A stretch of DNA of 64,000 nt. It comes from Curtobacterium pusillum (GTDB lineage: Bacteria > Actinomycetota > Actinomycetes > Actinomycetales > Microbacteriaceae). Numbering within the stretch: the stretch's first letter is position 1; each line of letters opens with the position of its first letter. Below are positions 26,625 to 34,458 of this stretch, piece after piece. A program made the translations under genes and the position numbers. The stretch is taken from the NCBI RefSeq assembly GCF_007680845.1, contig NZ_VEIY01000001.1, forward strand, positions 62,001 through 126,000, written 5' to 3'. Under the pieces are notes generated by a model. It ran no database searches and was not told where the DNA came from. It was given only the letters and a program-made list of their open reading frames with translations.

Positions 26625-27827
26625 TCAGACCGGCCGCGCCACGGGCACGTGCTCGACCGGGAGTCGCAGGTGCAGCGCGAACCCGTCGTCGGGCTGCGGA
26701 CCCGACTCCATGCTGCCGCCGAGGAGCGACGCGCGTTCGCCGAGGCCGATCAGACCGAGCCCCGACCCCGGCAGCTCGAGGCGGTCCCTCCGCGCCGGAC
26801 CGTTGACGACGTCCACGAGCACCTGGTCCCCGTGGATGCGCCCGCTCACCCGGACGGTCGCGTCGGGAGCGTGCTTCCAGACGTTCGTCAGGCCCTCCTG
26901 GACGAAGCGGTACACGGCGCGCTGGAGCGGCTGCGCGAGGGTGTCGGGCAGGTCGACGGTGGTGCTCGTCTCCAGGCCGCTCTCCGCGACGAGCCGCGGC
27001 AGGTCGGCGAGCACGGGCTGCGGCGCGATCTCGCGGTCGGTGCCGCCCGATGCCCGGAGCACCTGGACCATCTCGCGCAGTTCCTGCAGCGTGACGACGC
27101 ACAGCTGCCGGATCGTCCGCGCGAACCCGCGCTCGGCTTCGTCCCGCCCGGCCATCTGCATCGCCCCGGCCTGCACCGCGATGAGGGTGACCTGGTGTGA
27201 GACGACGTCGTGCATCTCGCGCGCCAGGAGTGCTCGTTCGCGGGAGAGCGCCACGGCGGCGGCCTGGCGGCGTTCGTCCTCGCGGGCCCGGTGGACCTCG
27301 GCGAGCTGGTCGGTCAGGCGGGCACGGGTCTGGACGAGCAGTCCGACGGCGAGCGGGCCGAGCGCGAAGATGAGGGCGTAGACGACGGACACGACGATCT
27401 CGTCGAGGGTCTGCGGCGGTCCGACGAACCCGCCGAAGCCGACGAACTGCACGAGCGCGGCGAGGAGCATGAGCCACCGGCGGCTCGTGCGTTCCCCGAG
27501 CGTGAAGAGCGCGACGCTCGCGGCGACCACGGCGGAGCCGACGAAGAGCCCGGGCATCGTCAGGGCGAACGCGAGCACGGGGAACCGTCGGCGGAGGAGC
27601 AGCGCCGCCGCCGCGAGGAGCGACAGCCAGGTCTCGAGCGTGGTCGCGCCGGAGATGTCGAGCACGGCGTCGGCCACCGCGGCCGCGACGAACAGCGCAT
27701 CGACCAGCCACCAGGGTGCACGGTGGGTGCGTGCCCAGCGCAGGCCGGCGTCGACGAGGCGGTCGAGCCTCCCGTCGGTCGCCACGAGCGCACGCCGGAG
27801 CCGAGCGCTCGTCCGCAGCTCAGCCAT
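26625..27827 (-). CDS. Sensor histidine kinase, NarL/HisKA_3 family
   Basis: 400 residues. Five or six transmembrane helices fill about 35-165 with very short loops, so the signal is probably sensed in the membrane. A short coiled coil (170-195) leads to the phosphorylated His206 in REMHDVVSHQVTLI, and a C-terminal ATPase domain contains GLGLIGLGERASLLGG and the N-box-like FVQEGLTNVWKHAP. It phosphorylates the response regulator whose gene lies directly upstream and overlaps by 8 bp. Related systems (LiaS/DesK type) respond to envelope or membrane stress. Confidence 0.93.
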   Translation of the reverse strand: MAELRTSARLRRALVATDGRLDRLVDAGLRWARTHRAPWWLVDALFVAAAVADAVLDISGATTLETWLSLLAAAALLLRRRFPVLAFALTMPGLFVGSAVVAASVALFTLGERTSRRWLMLLAALVQFVGFGGFVGPPQTLDEIVVSVVYALIFALGPLAVGLLVQTRARLTDQLAEVHRAREDERRQAAAVALSRERALLAREMHDVVSHQVTLIAVQAGAMQMAGRDEAERGFARTIRQLCVVTLQELREMVQVLRASGGTDREIAPQPVLADLPRLVAESGLETSTTVDLPDTLAQPLQRAVYRFVQEGLTNVWKHAPDATVRVSGRIHGDQVLVDVVNGPARRDRLELPGSGLGLIGLGERASLLGGSMESGPQPDDGFALHLRLPVEHVPVARPV

Positions 27828-28455
27828 CCAGCAGTCCTGCCTCGGCGGCGCGCAGCGCGAGCTGCACCCTGGTGGGCACGCCGAACGCGGCGAGGAGCGA
27901 GCGGACGTCCTCCTTCACGGTGCCGGTGCTCACGCCGAGTCGCTGGCCGATCTCCGGGTTGCTCGCGCCGTCGGCGACCAGCCGGAGGACCGCGTGCTCG
28001 CGATCGGACAGCGGTGGCAGTGCCGCACCCGCCGGCCGCGCGGCGAACAGCCGGGACCGGTCGACGCCGGGTGCCAGGACGACCCCGCCGCGGGCGAGGA
28101 CGCGGACGTACTCCGCCAGCCCCTCGGGGTCGGTGTCCTTGAGCAGGAACCCCGCTGCACCGAGCTCCATCGCCTGGCCGACGTACTCGTCCGTGTCGAA
28201 CGTGGTGAGCATCGCGACGGCGGGCGGGTCGGGGAACGCTTGCAGTTCCCGGAGGACCTCGAGCCCGTTCACCCGGGGCATCCGCACGTCGAGCAGCACG
28301 ACGTCGGGCGCGTGCGCACGGATCACCGCGACGGCGTCGACGTCCCCGGTCGTCGCCACGACGTCGATGTCCGGCGCGGCGCCGAGGATGAGCTCGAAGC
28401 CGTACCGGACGAGCGTCTCGTCGTCGACGATCACCACGGTGGTCACGGCCGTCAT
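27820..28455 (-). CDS. LuxR/NarL-type response regulator
   Basis: 211 residues from ATG 28455 (an alternative GTG at 28467 adds four). The receiver domain (1-120) has the acidic pair D11-D12, phospho-acceptor D56 in VVLLDVRMP, the Thr in AMLTTFD and the Lys in FLLKD. The LuxR HTH (about 145-205) reads LSDREHAVLRLVADGASNPE and LGVSTGTVKEDVRSLL. It is paired with the overlapping kinase gene downstream. Divergent from the GntR regulator, whose promoter begins only 14 bp beyond this start. Confidence 0.93.
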   Translation of the reverse strand: MTAVTTVVIVDDETLVRYGFELILGAAPDIDVVATTGDVDAVAVIRAHAPDVVLLDVRMPRVNGLEVLRELQAFPDPPAVAMLTTFDTDEYVGQAMELGAAGFLLKDTDPEGLAEYVRVLARGGVVLAPGVDRSRLFAARPAGAALPPLSDREHAVLRLVADGASNPEIGQRLGVSTGTVKEDVRSLLAAFGVPTRVQLALRAAEAGLLDG

Positions 28456-28468
28456 CTTGTCATGCACG

Positions 28469-28497
28469 TTGGCGTTCGGAGGGGGACTCGCTACTGT
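28469..28497 (+). promoter_or_regulatory. Promoter of the GntR regulator gene
   Basis: TTGGCG (28469-28474), 17-bp spacer, TACTGT (28492-28497). Transcription should start near 28504, exactly where the inverted-repeat operator begins, so binding there would block initiation. Confidence 0.6.
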
Positions 28498-28504
28498 GAT
28501 GGGA

Positions 28505-28528
28505 ACTGGTCATGTCCGCGCATGACCA
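28505..28528. promoter_or_regulatory. GntR (DasR/NagR-like) operator upstream of its own gene
   Basis: Perfect inverted repeat TGGTCATG-N6-CATGACCA. The left arm with its flank, GGAACTGGTCATG (28502-28514), occurs identically at 30220-30232 in front of the PTS gene. ACTGGTC is the core half-site bound by DasR-type regulators of N-acetylglucosamine use. Confidence 0.7.
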
Positions 28529-28561
28529 CCCCAAGGACCAGCGACGGAGCACGAGGGACGC

Positions 28562-29296
28562 ATGACGAGCCGGATCACCGAGGGCGCCGAACCGAAGCAC
28601 CAGCAGCTGCGGCGCATCCTCCTCGAGCTGGCCACCTCGCGGCTCGCACCCGGTGCGGCGATCCCGTCGGAACGCCAGCTCATCGCCGAGTACGGGGTGT
28701 CCCGGATCACCGTGCGGGAGGCCCTCGGACAGCTCGTCAACGAGGGCTACCTCGAGCGCGTCCGCGGGAAGGGCACCTTCGTCGCACACCGTCCGGTGCA
28801 GTCGACGCTGCACCTGGCGTCCTTCACCGAGGAGATGCGGGCGATGGGCCACGTGCCCACGACGGTGGTGCTCGTCCGCGAGGAACGCGTGCCGCCGACG
28901 GACACCGCCGCGGCACTGCGGCTCGACCCGGACGTCACGGCCTTCCACGTGAAGCGTCTGCGGATGGCGGACGGTGCGCCGGTGTCGCTCGACGACGCGT
29001 GGCTCGTCGCCGACGCGTTCCCGGGGCTGCTCGACCACGACCTGTCCGGATCGGTCTACTCGATCATCGCGAGCGAGTACGGCACGCCCATCGACCGCGC
29101 GCAGCAGACCGTCGCGGCGAACCCGGCCGCGGACGACGTCGCGACCCTGCTCGGCACGAAGACGGGTGCGCCGGTGCTCGAGTTCGACCGGGTGTCGTAC
29201 GCGGGGGAGCGCCCGGTCGAGCACACCCGCTCGTGGTACCGGTCGGACCGGTACCGCGTGCAGATGGAGGTCACCGCGTCCCAGGCGGTCGCGTAG
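28562..29296 (+). CDS. GntR family regulator with UTRA domain (DasR/NagR-like)
   Basis: 244 residues. GntR winged HTH at about 8-75 (IPSERQLIAEYGVSRITVRE, LVNEGYLERVRGKGTFV) and a UTRA effector domain at about 95-235 (FHVKRLRMADGAPVSLDDAW, EHTRSWYRSDRYRVQMEV). Such HutC-branch regulators bind sugar phosphates, often glucosamine-6-phosphate or N-acetylglucosamine-6-phosphate. It sits beside PTS genes, and the same ACTGGTCATG site occurs before its own gene and before the EIIC gene, so it very probably represses both until its sugar phosphate appears. Confidence 0.9.
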   Translation: MTSRITEGAEPKHQQLRRILLELATSRLAPGAAIPSERQLIAEYGVSRITVREALGQLVNEGYLERVRGKGTFVAHRPVQSTLHLASFTEEMRAMGHVPTTVVLVREERVPPTDTAAALRLDPDVTAFHVKRLRMADGAPVSLDDAWLVADAFPGLLDHDLSGSVYSIIASEYGTPIDRAQQTVAANPAADDVATLLGTKTGAPVLEFDRVSYAGERPVEHTRSWYRSDRYRVQMEVTASQAVA

Positions 29297-29351
29297 CGCG
29301 GCGGTCTGCATCGCGAGAGCGACACATCTCGCCACGCCCCGCGATCAGCAT

Positions 29352-29404
29352 CGCGAAAGCGACTGTGTGCCGCGAACGTTCGGCGGCACACAGTCGCTTT
29401 CGCG
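29352..29404. terminator. Strong bidirectional terminator hairpin
   Basis: Perfect 22-bp arms (29352-29373 and 29383-29404) with loop GAACGTTCG, between the stop codons of the GntR gene and the convergent EIIA gene. A degenerate copy of the left arm (GCATCGCGAGAGCGACAC) lies at 29308-29325. Confidence 0.8.
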
Positions 29405-29440
29405 CGACGGGCAGCGGGCGAGACGGGCAACGGGACCCTC

Positions 29441-29456
29441 GGGAGGCGCGGCTCGC
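29441..29456 (+). repeat. GGGAGGCGCGGCTCGC half-element
   Basis: Copy of the dispersed GGAGGCGCGG core, 14 nt downstream of the EIIA gene's stop codon. Confidence 0.5.
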
Positions 29457-29469
29457 CCCCGCCCCGCGG

Positions 29470-29922
29470 CTACGCGTCGAAGAGGGTGTCGCCGTCGCGG
29501 ACGGTGGTGCCGACCGCGTCCTGCGCGATCGAGTCCGGTGCGGAGCCGAGCACCACGACGGGGCAGATCGGCGAGTAGCCCGCGGCCGAGATCACCGACG
29601 GGGTGAACCGGACGATCGGGTCGCCGGCGCTGACGGTGTCGCCCTCGGCCGCGAGCAGCTCGAAGCCCTCGCCCGAGAGCTTCACCGTGTCGATGCCGAT
29701 GTGCACGAGGACGTCGGTCCCCGCCGAACCCTGCAGCGCGAACGCGTGCGGGTGCAGCTTCACGATCGAGCCGTCGACGGGTGCCACCGCGGTGACCGCC
29801 CCTTCGACGCCCGTCGGGTCCACTGCGACGCCGGCGCCGACGAGCTGCCCGGCGAACACCGGGTCGGGCACGTCGGCGAGCGAGACGACCGGGCCCGCGA
29901 ACGGGGTCCGGACGCTCGTCAC
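29470..29922 (-). CDS. crr: PTS EIIA component, glucose/N-acetylglucosamine family
   Basis: 150 residues, EIIA-Glc fold. The phosphorylated histidine is H74 in VLVHIGIDTVKLSGEGF and its helper is H59 in LHPHAFAL; VSAGDPIVRF near 120 completes the pattern. It takes phosphate from HPr and gives it to EIIB; in many bacteria it also regulates catabolite repression. ATGA overlap with the EIIB gene makes a two-gene operon. It is transcribed away from the EIIC gene, so the three parts of the permease are separate polypeptides. Confidence 0.93.
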   Translation of the reverse strand: MTSVRTPFAGPVVSLADVPDPVFAGQLVGAGVAVDPTGVEGAVTAVAPVDGSIVKLHPHAFALQGSAGTDVLVHIGIDTVKLSGEGFELLAAEGDTVSAGDPIVRFTPSVISAAGYSPICPVVVLGSAPDSIAQDAVGTTVRDGDTLFDA

Positions 29923-30155
29923 AGCTCGTCCTGGATGTCCTGCGCGAGGTTGTCGGCGACCGTGCCGACGATGACCTGCCAGCCGGTGCCACCACCGACG
30001 ACGGCCTGGGCGCCAGCGGCCTGCAGCGCGGCCTTGTCCACGAGGTCGCCGTCCTCCACCTCGACGCGGAGGCGCGTGATGCAGCCTTCGACCTCTTCGA
30101 TGTTGGCGGCGCCACCCAGTGCGGCGATGATGTCGGCTGCCTTGATGTCGGCCAT
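29919..30155 (-). CDS. nagF: PTS EIIB component, glucose/N-acetylglucosamine family
   Basis: 78 residues, a free-standing EIIB domain. The phosphorylated cysteine is C25 in EEVEGCITRLRVEV, the canonical motif; AVVGGGTGWQVIVG matches the rest of the fold. It receives phosphate from the EIIA protein and phosphorylates the sugar carried by EIIC. ATG 30155 has GAGGAGG 5 nt upstream. Streptomyces uses the same three-part layout (NagF, NagE2, Crr) for N-acetylglucosamine, which is the best guess for the substrate. Confidence 0.9.
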   Translation of the reverse strand: MADIKAADIIAALGGAANIEEVEGCITRLRVEVEDGDLVDKAALQAAGAQAVVGGGTGWQVIVGTVADNLAQDIQDEL

Positions 30156-30188
30156 CGTTTCCTCCTCGTTACAGGTTCTCGCATCAGG

Positions 30189-30238
30189 TTGACACGGGAC
30201 CGGTCTCGGATCAGACTACGGAACTGGTCATGACCGGA
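30189..30238 (+). promoter_or_regulatory. Promoter and GntR operator of the EIIC gene
   Basis: TTGACA (30189-30194), 17-bp spacer, CAGACT (30212-30217). The operator ACTGGTCATGACCGGA (30223-30238), with the perfect inner palindrome GGTCATGACC, covers the expected start site near 30224. It shares the 13-mer GGAACTGGTCATG with the regulator's own promoter. A leader of about 110 nt precedes the gene. Confidence 0.7.
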
Positions 30239-30334
30239 CAGGACCGGACCTGGCGACACCGCCGAGGTTACCTGCGCTGGCTGCACGACTCAACCTCACC
30301 CCGACAGCTCCACCCAATGACGAGAGGACCTCCG

Positions 30335-31600
30335 ATGAGCGCCACCACAGCCACGGACGTGCCGGAGAAGAAGACCCCGAAGAAGCAGTCCCGCTTCTTC
30401 GCCAACGCGCAGCGCCTCGGTCGGAGCCTGCTCCTCCCGATCGCGGTCATGCCCGCCGCGGGCATCCTGCTCCGCCTCGGTCAGGCCGACATGCTCGGGG
30501 CGATCCCGGGCTTCGAGAAGGGCGCGACGATCATCGCCGCCGCGGGCAACGGCGTCTTCACGTGGCTGCCGCTGCTCTTCGCGGTCGGCATCGCGATCGG
30601 GTGGGCGAAGAAGTCGGACGGCACCACGGCGCTCGCCGCGGTCGTCGGCTACATGGTCATGTACCAGGTCTTCGCGGCCATGTCCCCGATCGTCCTCGAC
30701 GGCGTGAAGGACGCGAACGGCAACCAGGCCACGATCAACTTCGGTGTCCTCGGCGGCATCGTGATGGGTCTCGTCTCCGCGGTTCTCTGGGAACGCTTCC
30801 ACCGGACGAAGATGCCCGACTTCCTCGGCTTCTTCTCGGGCCGCCGCCTCGTGCCGATCCTGACCGCGGTCGCTGGTCTCCTCATCGCCGTCGTGATGTC
30901 GTTCTTCTACCGGTACTTCGACATCGCGCTCACCGCTGCCGGCCAGGCCGTCGCGGACAACGCCGTCCTCGGCGGTGGCATCTTCGGCTTCGTCAACCGC
31001 ATGCTCATCCCGGTCGGGCTGCACCAGCTGCTCAACTTCTTCCCGTGGTTCCAGCTCGGCAGCTTCACCACGGGTGGCACCACCTACCACGGTGACATCG
31101 CGCGCTTCCTCGCCGGCGACCCGACCGCGGGCATCTTCCAGACCGGCTTCTTCCCGATCATGATGTTCGCGCTGCCCGCCGGTGCGCTGGCGATCTGGCG
31201 CAACGCGAAGCCGCAGAACCGGAAGCTCGTCGGCGGCATCATGCTCTCGGCTGCGCTCACCTCGTTCGTGACCGGCATCACCGAGCCGCTCGAGTACTCG
31301 TTCATGTTCGTGGCGTTCCCGCTCTACATCATCCACGCGGTGCTCACCGGTACCTCGCTCGCCCTCGTGAACGCGCTCGGGATCCACGACGGGTTCTCGT
31401 TCTCGGCCGGCGCGATCGACTACGTGCTGAACTTCGGCAAGGCCGACGGGGCGATCTGGCTCATCCCGATCGGGCTCGGCTACGCGGTCGTCTACTACTT
31501 CCTGTTCAGCTTCGTGATCAAGAAGTGGAACCTCCGCACCCCCGGGCGCGAGGAGGACACGATCGCCGAGAACACGATCGCTGCGGCCACGAAGGCGTAG
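30335..31600 (+). CDS. nagE: PTS EIIC component (N-acetylglucosamine/glucose)
   Basis: 421 residues, membrane permease domain of the glucose superfamily. Signatures: LLLPIAVMPAAGILLRLGQ in TM1, NRMLIPVGLHQLLNFFPWF, and FVTGITEPLEYSFMFVAFPLY with the conserved Glu of the substrate site. TTYHGDIARFLAGDPTAGIFQ points to the N-acetylglucosamine branch. ATG 30335 follows AGAGGA. It carries no EIIB or EIIA domain; those are encoded divergently. Regulated by the GntR site upstream and closed by a palindromic terminator. Confidence 0.92.
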   Translation: MSATTATDVPEKKTPKKQSRFFANAQRLGRSLLLPIAVMPAAGILLRLGQADMLGAIPGFEKGATIIAAAGNGVFTWLPLLFAVGIAIGWAKKSDGTTALAAVVGYMVMYQVFAAMSPIVLDGVKDANGNQATINFGVLGGIVMGLVSAVLWERFHRTKMPDFLGFFSGRRLVPILTAVAGLLIAVVMSFFYRYFDIALTAAGQAVADNAVLGGGIFGFVNRMLIPVGLHQLLNFFPWFQLGSFTTGGTTYHGDIARFLAGDPTAGIFQTGFFPIMMFALPAGALAIWRNAKPQNRKLVGGIMLSAALTSFVTGITEPLEYSFMFVAFPLYIIHAVLTGTSLALVNALGIHDGFSFSAGAIDYVLNFGKADGAIWLIPIGLGYAVVYYFLFSFVIKKWNLRTPGREEDTIAENTIAAATKA

Positions 31601-31612
31601 ACGGCACCATCT

Positions 31613-31660
31613 GACGGACGGAAGGCGCGGTGCCAGCTGGCACCGCGCCTCCCGTCCGTC
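31613..31660 (+). terminator. 48-bp palindromic terminator (repeat family member)
   Basis: Near-perfect palindrome with one mismatched pair, 12 nt after the EIIC stop. The core around GGTGCCAGCTGGCACC is identical to those at 45198 and 47725. It separates the PTS gene from the zinc operon. Confidence 0.75.
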
Positions 31661-31672
31661 GGCTCCACGGTT

Positions 31673-31702
31673 TTGACAATCATTATCATCTAGCCCTACG
31701 CT
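31673..31702 (+). promoter_or_regulatory. Zinc-operon promoter with Zur box
   Basis: TTGACA (31673-31678), 18-bp spacer, TACGCT (31697-31702). A 15-bp Zur box TGACAATCATTATCA (31674-31688; arms TGAcAAT/ATTaTCA) covers the -35. Only 7 nt separate the -10 from the znuA ATG, so the mRNA is leaderless. Zinc-loaded Zur, encoded by the fourth gene of this operon, should shut it off. Confidence 0.85.
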
Positions 31703-31709
31703 CGAGGAC

Positions 31710-32621
31710 ATGCAGAACCGCCTCCTCGCCCTGCCGCTCGTCGTCGGTGCCGCCGCACTCGCCCTGACCGGGTGCGCGACGTCCTCCGCCTCCGGGAACG
31801 CCTCGAGCGACGGCACGATCAAGGTCGTCGCCTCCACGAACGTCTACGGCTCGATCGTCGAGACGATCGGCGGCGATCACGTCTCCGTCACGAGCATCCT
31901 CGACGACCCCTCGCAGGACCCGCACTCGTTCGAGTCGAGCGCGACGACGCAGCTCGCGGTGTCCAAGGCCGACCTCCTCATCGAGAACGGCGGCGGCTAC
32001 GACGACTTCATGACGACCCTCGCGGACTCGTCGAACACCACGGCCGACACCATCAACGTCGTGAAGCTCTCCGGGCTCGACAAGGGCGGTGACGCCGAGT
32101 TCAACGAGCACGTGTTCTACAGCTACCCGACGATGGTGAAGCTCGTGGCCGACGTGTCGAAGCGCCTCGGCGAGCTCGACGGTGCCGACAAGAGCACGTT
32201 CGCGAAGAACGCGGACGCCCTCACGACCAAGCTCGAGGGGCTCGAGTCCGAGACCGCCGACCTCAAGCGGACGCACGACGGCGAGGAGGTGGCGTACACG
32301 GAGCCCGTGCCCGGGTACCTGTTCGACGCGATCGGCCTCGACAACGTGACGCCCGAGGCGTTCTCGGAAGCGATCGAGGAGGGTGACGACGTTCCGCCGG
32401 CAGCGCTCAACGACACCCTCAAGCTGTTCACGAAGAAGACCGTGCGGCTCCTCGCCTACAACGACCAGACGTCCAGCCCGGAGACCGAGCAGGTGAAGAA
32501 GGCGGCGGAGACCAACGACGTCCCGGTCGTCGGTGTCACGGAGACGCTCCCGAAGGGGGAGGATTACGTCTCGTGGCAGCAGGCGAACATCGACGCGGTG
32601 CAGGCGGCGCTCCAGAAGTGA
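31710..32621 (+). CDS. znuA: Zinc ABC transporter substrate-binding lipoprotein
   Basis: 303 residues. Lipoprotein signal with lipobox LTGC (Cys22), then a cluster A-I metal-binding fold. KVVASTNVYGSIVETIGGDH starts the mature domain; likely metal ligands are His in DPHSFESS (about 72), His in NEHVFYSYP (about 134), and the C-lobe Glu/Asp region. It lacks the long His-rich loop of Gram-negative ZnuA. Membrane-tethered outside the cell, it hands metal to ZnuB. The Zur box upstream makes zinc the likely substrate over manganese. First gene of znuA-znuC-znuB-zur. Confidence 0.92.
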   Translation: MQNRLLALPLVVGAAALALTGCATSSASGNASSDGTIKVVASTNVYGSIVETIGGDHVSVTSILDDPSQDPHSFESSATTQLAVSKADLLIENGGGYDDFMTTLADSSNTTADTINVVKLSGLDKGGDAEFNEHVFYSYPTMVKLVADVSKRLGELDGADKSTFAKNADALTTKLEGLESETADLKRTHDGEEVAYTEPVPGYLFDAIGLDNVTPEAFSEAIEEGDDVPPAALNDTLKLFTKKTVRLLAYNDQTSSPETEQVKKAAETNDVPVVGVTETLPKGEDYVSWQQANIDAVQAALQK

Positions 32622-33514
32622 CCGTCACCCACCCGACCCCCTCGCGGACCGTCACTGCCACCGGCAGTGGCGGTCCCGCCGTGCTCGCGCTCCGGGACGC
32701 CGGCCTCTCGTACGGCCCGCGGCAACTGTGGTCGCACCTCGACCTCGACCTCGCGCCGGGCGAGTTCGTCGCGGTGCTCGGTCCGAACGGCGCCGGCAAG
32801 ACCTCGCTCCTGCGGACCGTCCTCGGCCAGCAGCGCCTGACGGCCGGCACGATGTCGTTCCTCGGGCAGCCCGTCCGCCGCGGGCACCGCAAGATCGGCT
32901 ACATCCCGCAGCAGCGCCTCATGGACGCCGGCACGCCCCTGCGCGCACGGGACATGATCGCCCAGGGCGTCACCGGGTCCCGGTGGGGGATCGTGCCCGC
33001 GAGCCGTGCCGAGCGGGCCCGGATCGACCGGATCCTCGACGAGGTCGGGGCGACGGACTTCGCGGACGCACCCGTCGCCGAACTCTCCGGCGGCGAGCAG
33101 CAGCGGACCCGCGTTGGCCAGGCCATCGCCGCGGACCCCGCGCTGCTCCTCTGCGACGAACCCCTCATCTCGCTCGACCTGCGGCACCAGCGCGGCGTGA
33201 CCGAGCTCATTGACCGCCAGCGCCGGCAGCAGGGCGCGGCGGTGCTGTTCGTCACGCACGACGTGAACCCGATCCTCGACGTCGTCGACCGCGTCCTCTA
33301 CATCGCGGGCGGGCGGTTCCGGATCGGTTCGCCGGACGAGGTGCTCCGCGCCGACGTCCTCTCGGACCTCTACGGCACGCCGGTCGACGTCGTCCGCACG
33401 ATGGGACGGATCGTCATCGTCGGCGCCGCGGACTCCCCGGGCGGGATCGGCACCCACGACCACCACTGCGACCCGGACCCGCACGCACCGGCACCGGACG
33501 AAGGGCGGATCTGA
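32618..33514 (+). CDS. znuC: Zinc ABC transporter ATP-binding protein
   Basis: 298 residues. Walker A GPNGAGKTS (about 58), Q-loop region GYIPQQRLMD, signature LSGGEQQRTRVGQAIAADP and Walker B LLLCDEPLISLD are complete. The C-terminal tail has GGIGTHDHHCDPDPHAP, a His/Asp/Cys cluster that could sense zinc. GTG 32618 overlaps the znuA stop as GTGA; an upstream in-frame GTG at 32573 lies inside znuA and is unlikely. It powers import through ZnuB. Confidence 0.93.
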   Translation: MTVTHPTPSRTVTATGSGGPAVLALRDAGLSYGPRQLWSHLDLDLAPGEFVAVLGPNGAGKTSLLRTVLGQQRLTAGTMSFLGQPVRRGHRKIGYIPQQRLMDAGTPLRARDMIAQGVTGSRWGIVPASRAERARIDRILDEVGATDFADAPVAELSGGEQQRTRVGQAIAADPALLLCDEPLISLDLRHQRGVTELIDRQRRQQGAAVLFVTHDVNPILDVVDRVLYIAGGRFRIGSPDEVLRADVLSDLYGTPVDVVRTMGRIVIVGAADSPGGIGTHDHHCDPDPHAPAPDEGRI

Positions 33515-34458
33515 TGGACGTCTGGTCGACGATCTTCTCGTTCCAGGACTACGGCGAGCTCGTCGTGCTCGTGCAGAACTCGATCTGGGCGGGCGCGGTG
33601 CTCGGCATCGTCGGCGGCCTCATCGGGCCGTTCGTGGTCGCCCGGAACATGCCCTTCGCGGTGCACGGCATCTCGGAGCTCTCGTTCGCGGGTGCGTCGG
33701 CGTCGCTGCTCCTCGGGGTGAACGTCGTCACGGGGTCGCTCGTCGGCTCGGTGATCGCCGCGCTCCTCATCGGGCTGCTCGGCTCGAAGGCCCGTGACCG
33801 CAACTCGATCATCGCCGTGCTCATGCCGTTCGGCCTCGGGCTCGGGATCCTCTGCCTCGCGCTGTACAAGGGGCGGGCGGCCAACAAGTTCGGGCTGCTC
33901 ACCGGTCAGATCGTCTCGGTCGACAACCCGCAGCTGACCTTCCTCATCGTCATCGCCGCGATCGTCGTCGCGACGCTGCTCGTGATCTGGCGCCCGCTGA
34001 TGTTCTCGTCGGTGGACCCGGACGTGGCGGCGGCCGCCGGCGTCCCGGTGCGGACCCTGGCGCTCGTGTTCATGCTCGCCCTCGGGCTCGCGACGGCGGT
34101 GTCGGTGCAGATCGTCGGCGCGCTGCTCGTGCTCTCCCTGCTCGTCACGCCGGCGGCCGCGGCACTGCGGCTCAGCTCGCACCCGGTCGTCGTACCGATC
34201 CTGTCGACGGTGTTCGCCGTGGCGTCGGTCGTCGGCGGCATCCTGCTCGCCCTCGGGGGCGGCCTGCCGATCAGCCCCTACGTGACGACGATCTCGTTCG
34301 CGATCTGGGTGGTCTGCCGCATCGTCGGCGGACGCAAGGACGAGCGTGGACGCGACCGGATCGTGGACCGCGACCAGCGTGACGGGGGCGCACCGCGCCT
34401 CCAGGCTGTCGACGACCACGAGTCGGACGCAGGACGCAAGGAAGGAGTCACCGCGTGA
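33514..34458 (+). CDS. znuB: Zinc ABC transporter permease
   Basis: 314 residues, ABC-3 family, with eight or nine helices (for example AVLGIVGGLIGPFVVARNMP, LLVLSLLVTPAAAALRLSS). FAVHGISELSFAGASAS is the family's cytoplasmic coupling region. The last 45 residues (after ICRIVGG-like VVCRIVGGRKDERG) are hydrophilic and look added on: the DNA there contains a copy of the dispersed GGCGCACCGCGCCTCC element (34384-34406). ATG 33514 overlaps the znuC stop by one base (TGATG). Its last codons overlap the zur start. Confidence 0.93.
   Translation: MDVWSTIFSFQDYGELVVLVQNSIWAGAVLGIVGGLIGPFVVARNMPFAVHGISELSFAGASASLLLGVNVVTGSLVGSVIAALLIGLLGSKARDRNSIIAVLMPFGLGLGILCLALYKGRAANKFGLLTGQIVSVDNPQLTFLIVIAAIVVATLLVIWRPLMFSSVDPDVAAAAGVPVRTLALVFMLALGLATAVSVQIVGALLVLSLLVTPAAAALRLSSHPVVVPILSTVFAVASVVGGILLALGGGLPISPYVTTISFAIWVVCRIVGGRKDERGRDRIVDRDQRDGGAPRLQAVDDHESDAGRKEGVTA
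34384..34406 (+). repeat. Dispersed element inside the znuB 3' end
   Basis: Differs at one of 23 positions from 16927-16949. Here it is translated as part of the hydrophilic ZnuB tail (GGAPRLQA), showing the element can enter reading frames. Confidence 0.6.

Noticed and set aside
27469..30192. 907-codon plus-strand frame across kinase, response regulator and PTS genes
   Set aside because: Out of frame with all the conserved proteins it covers; no motif, biased composition.
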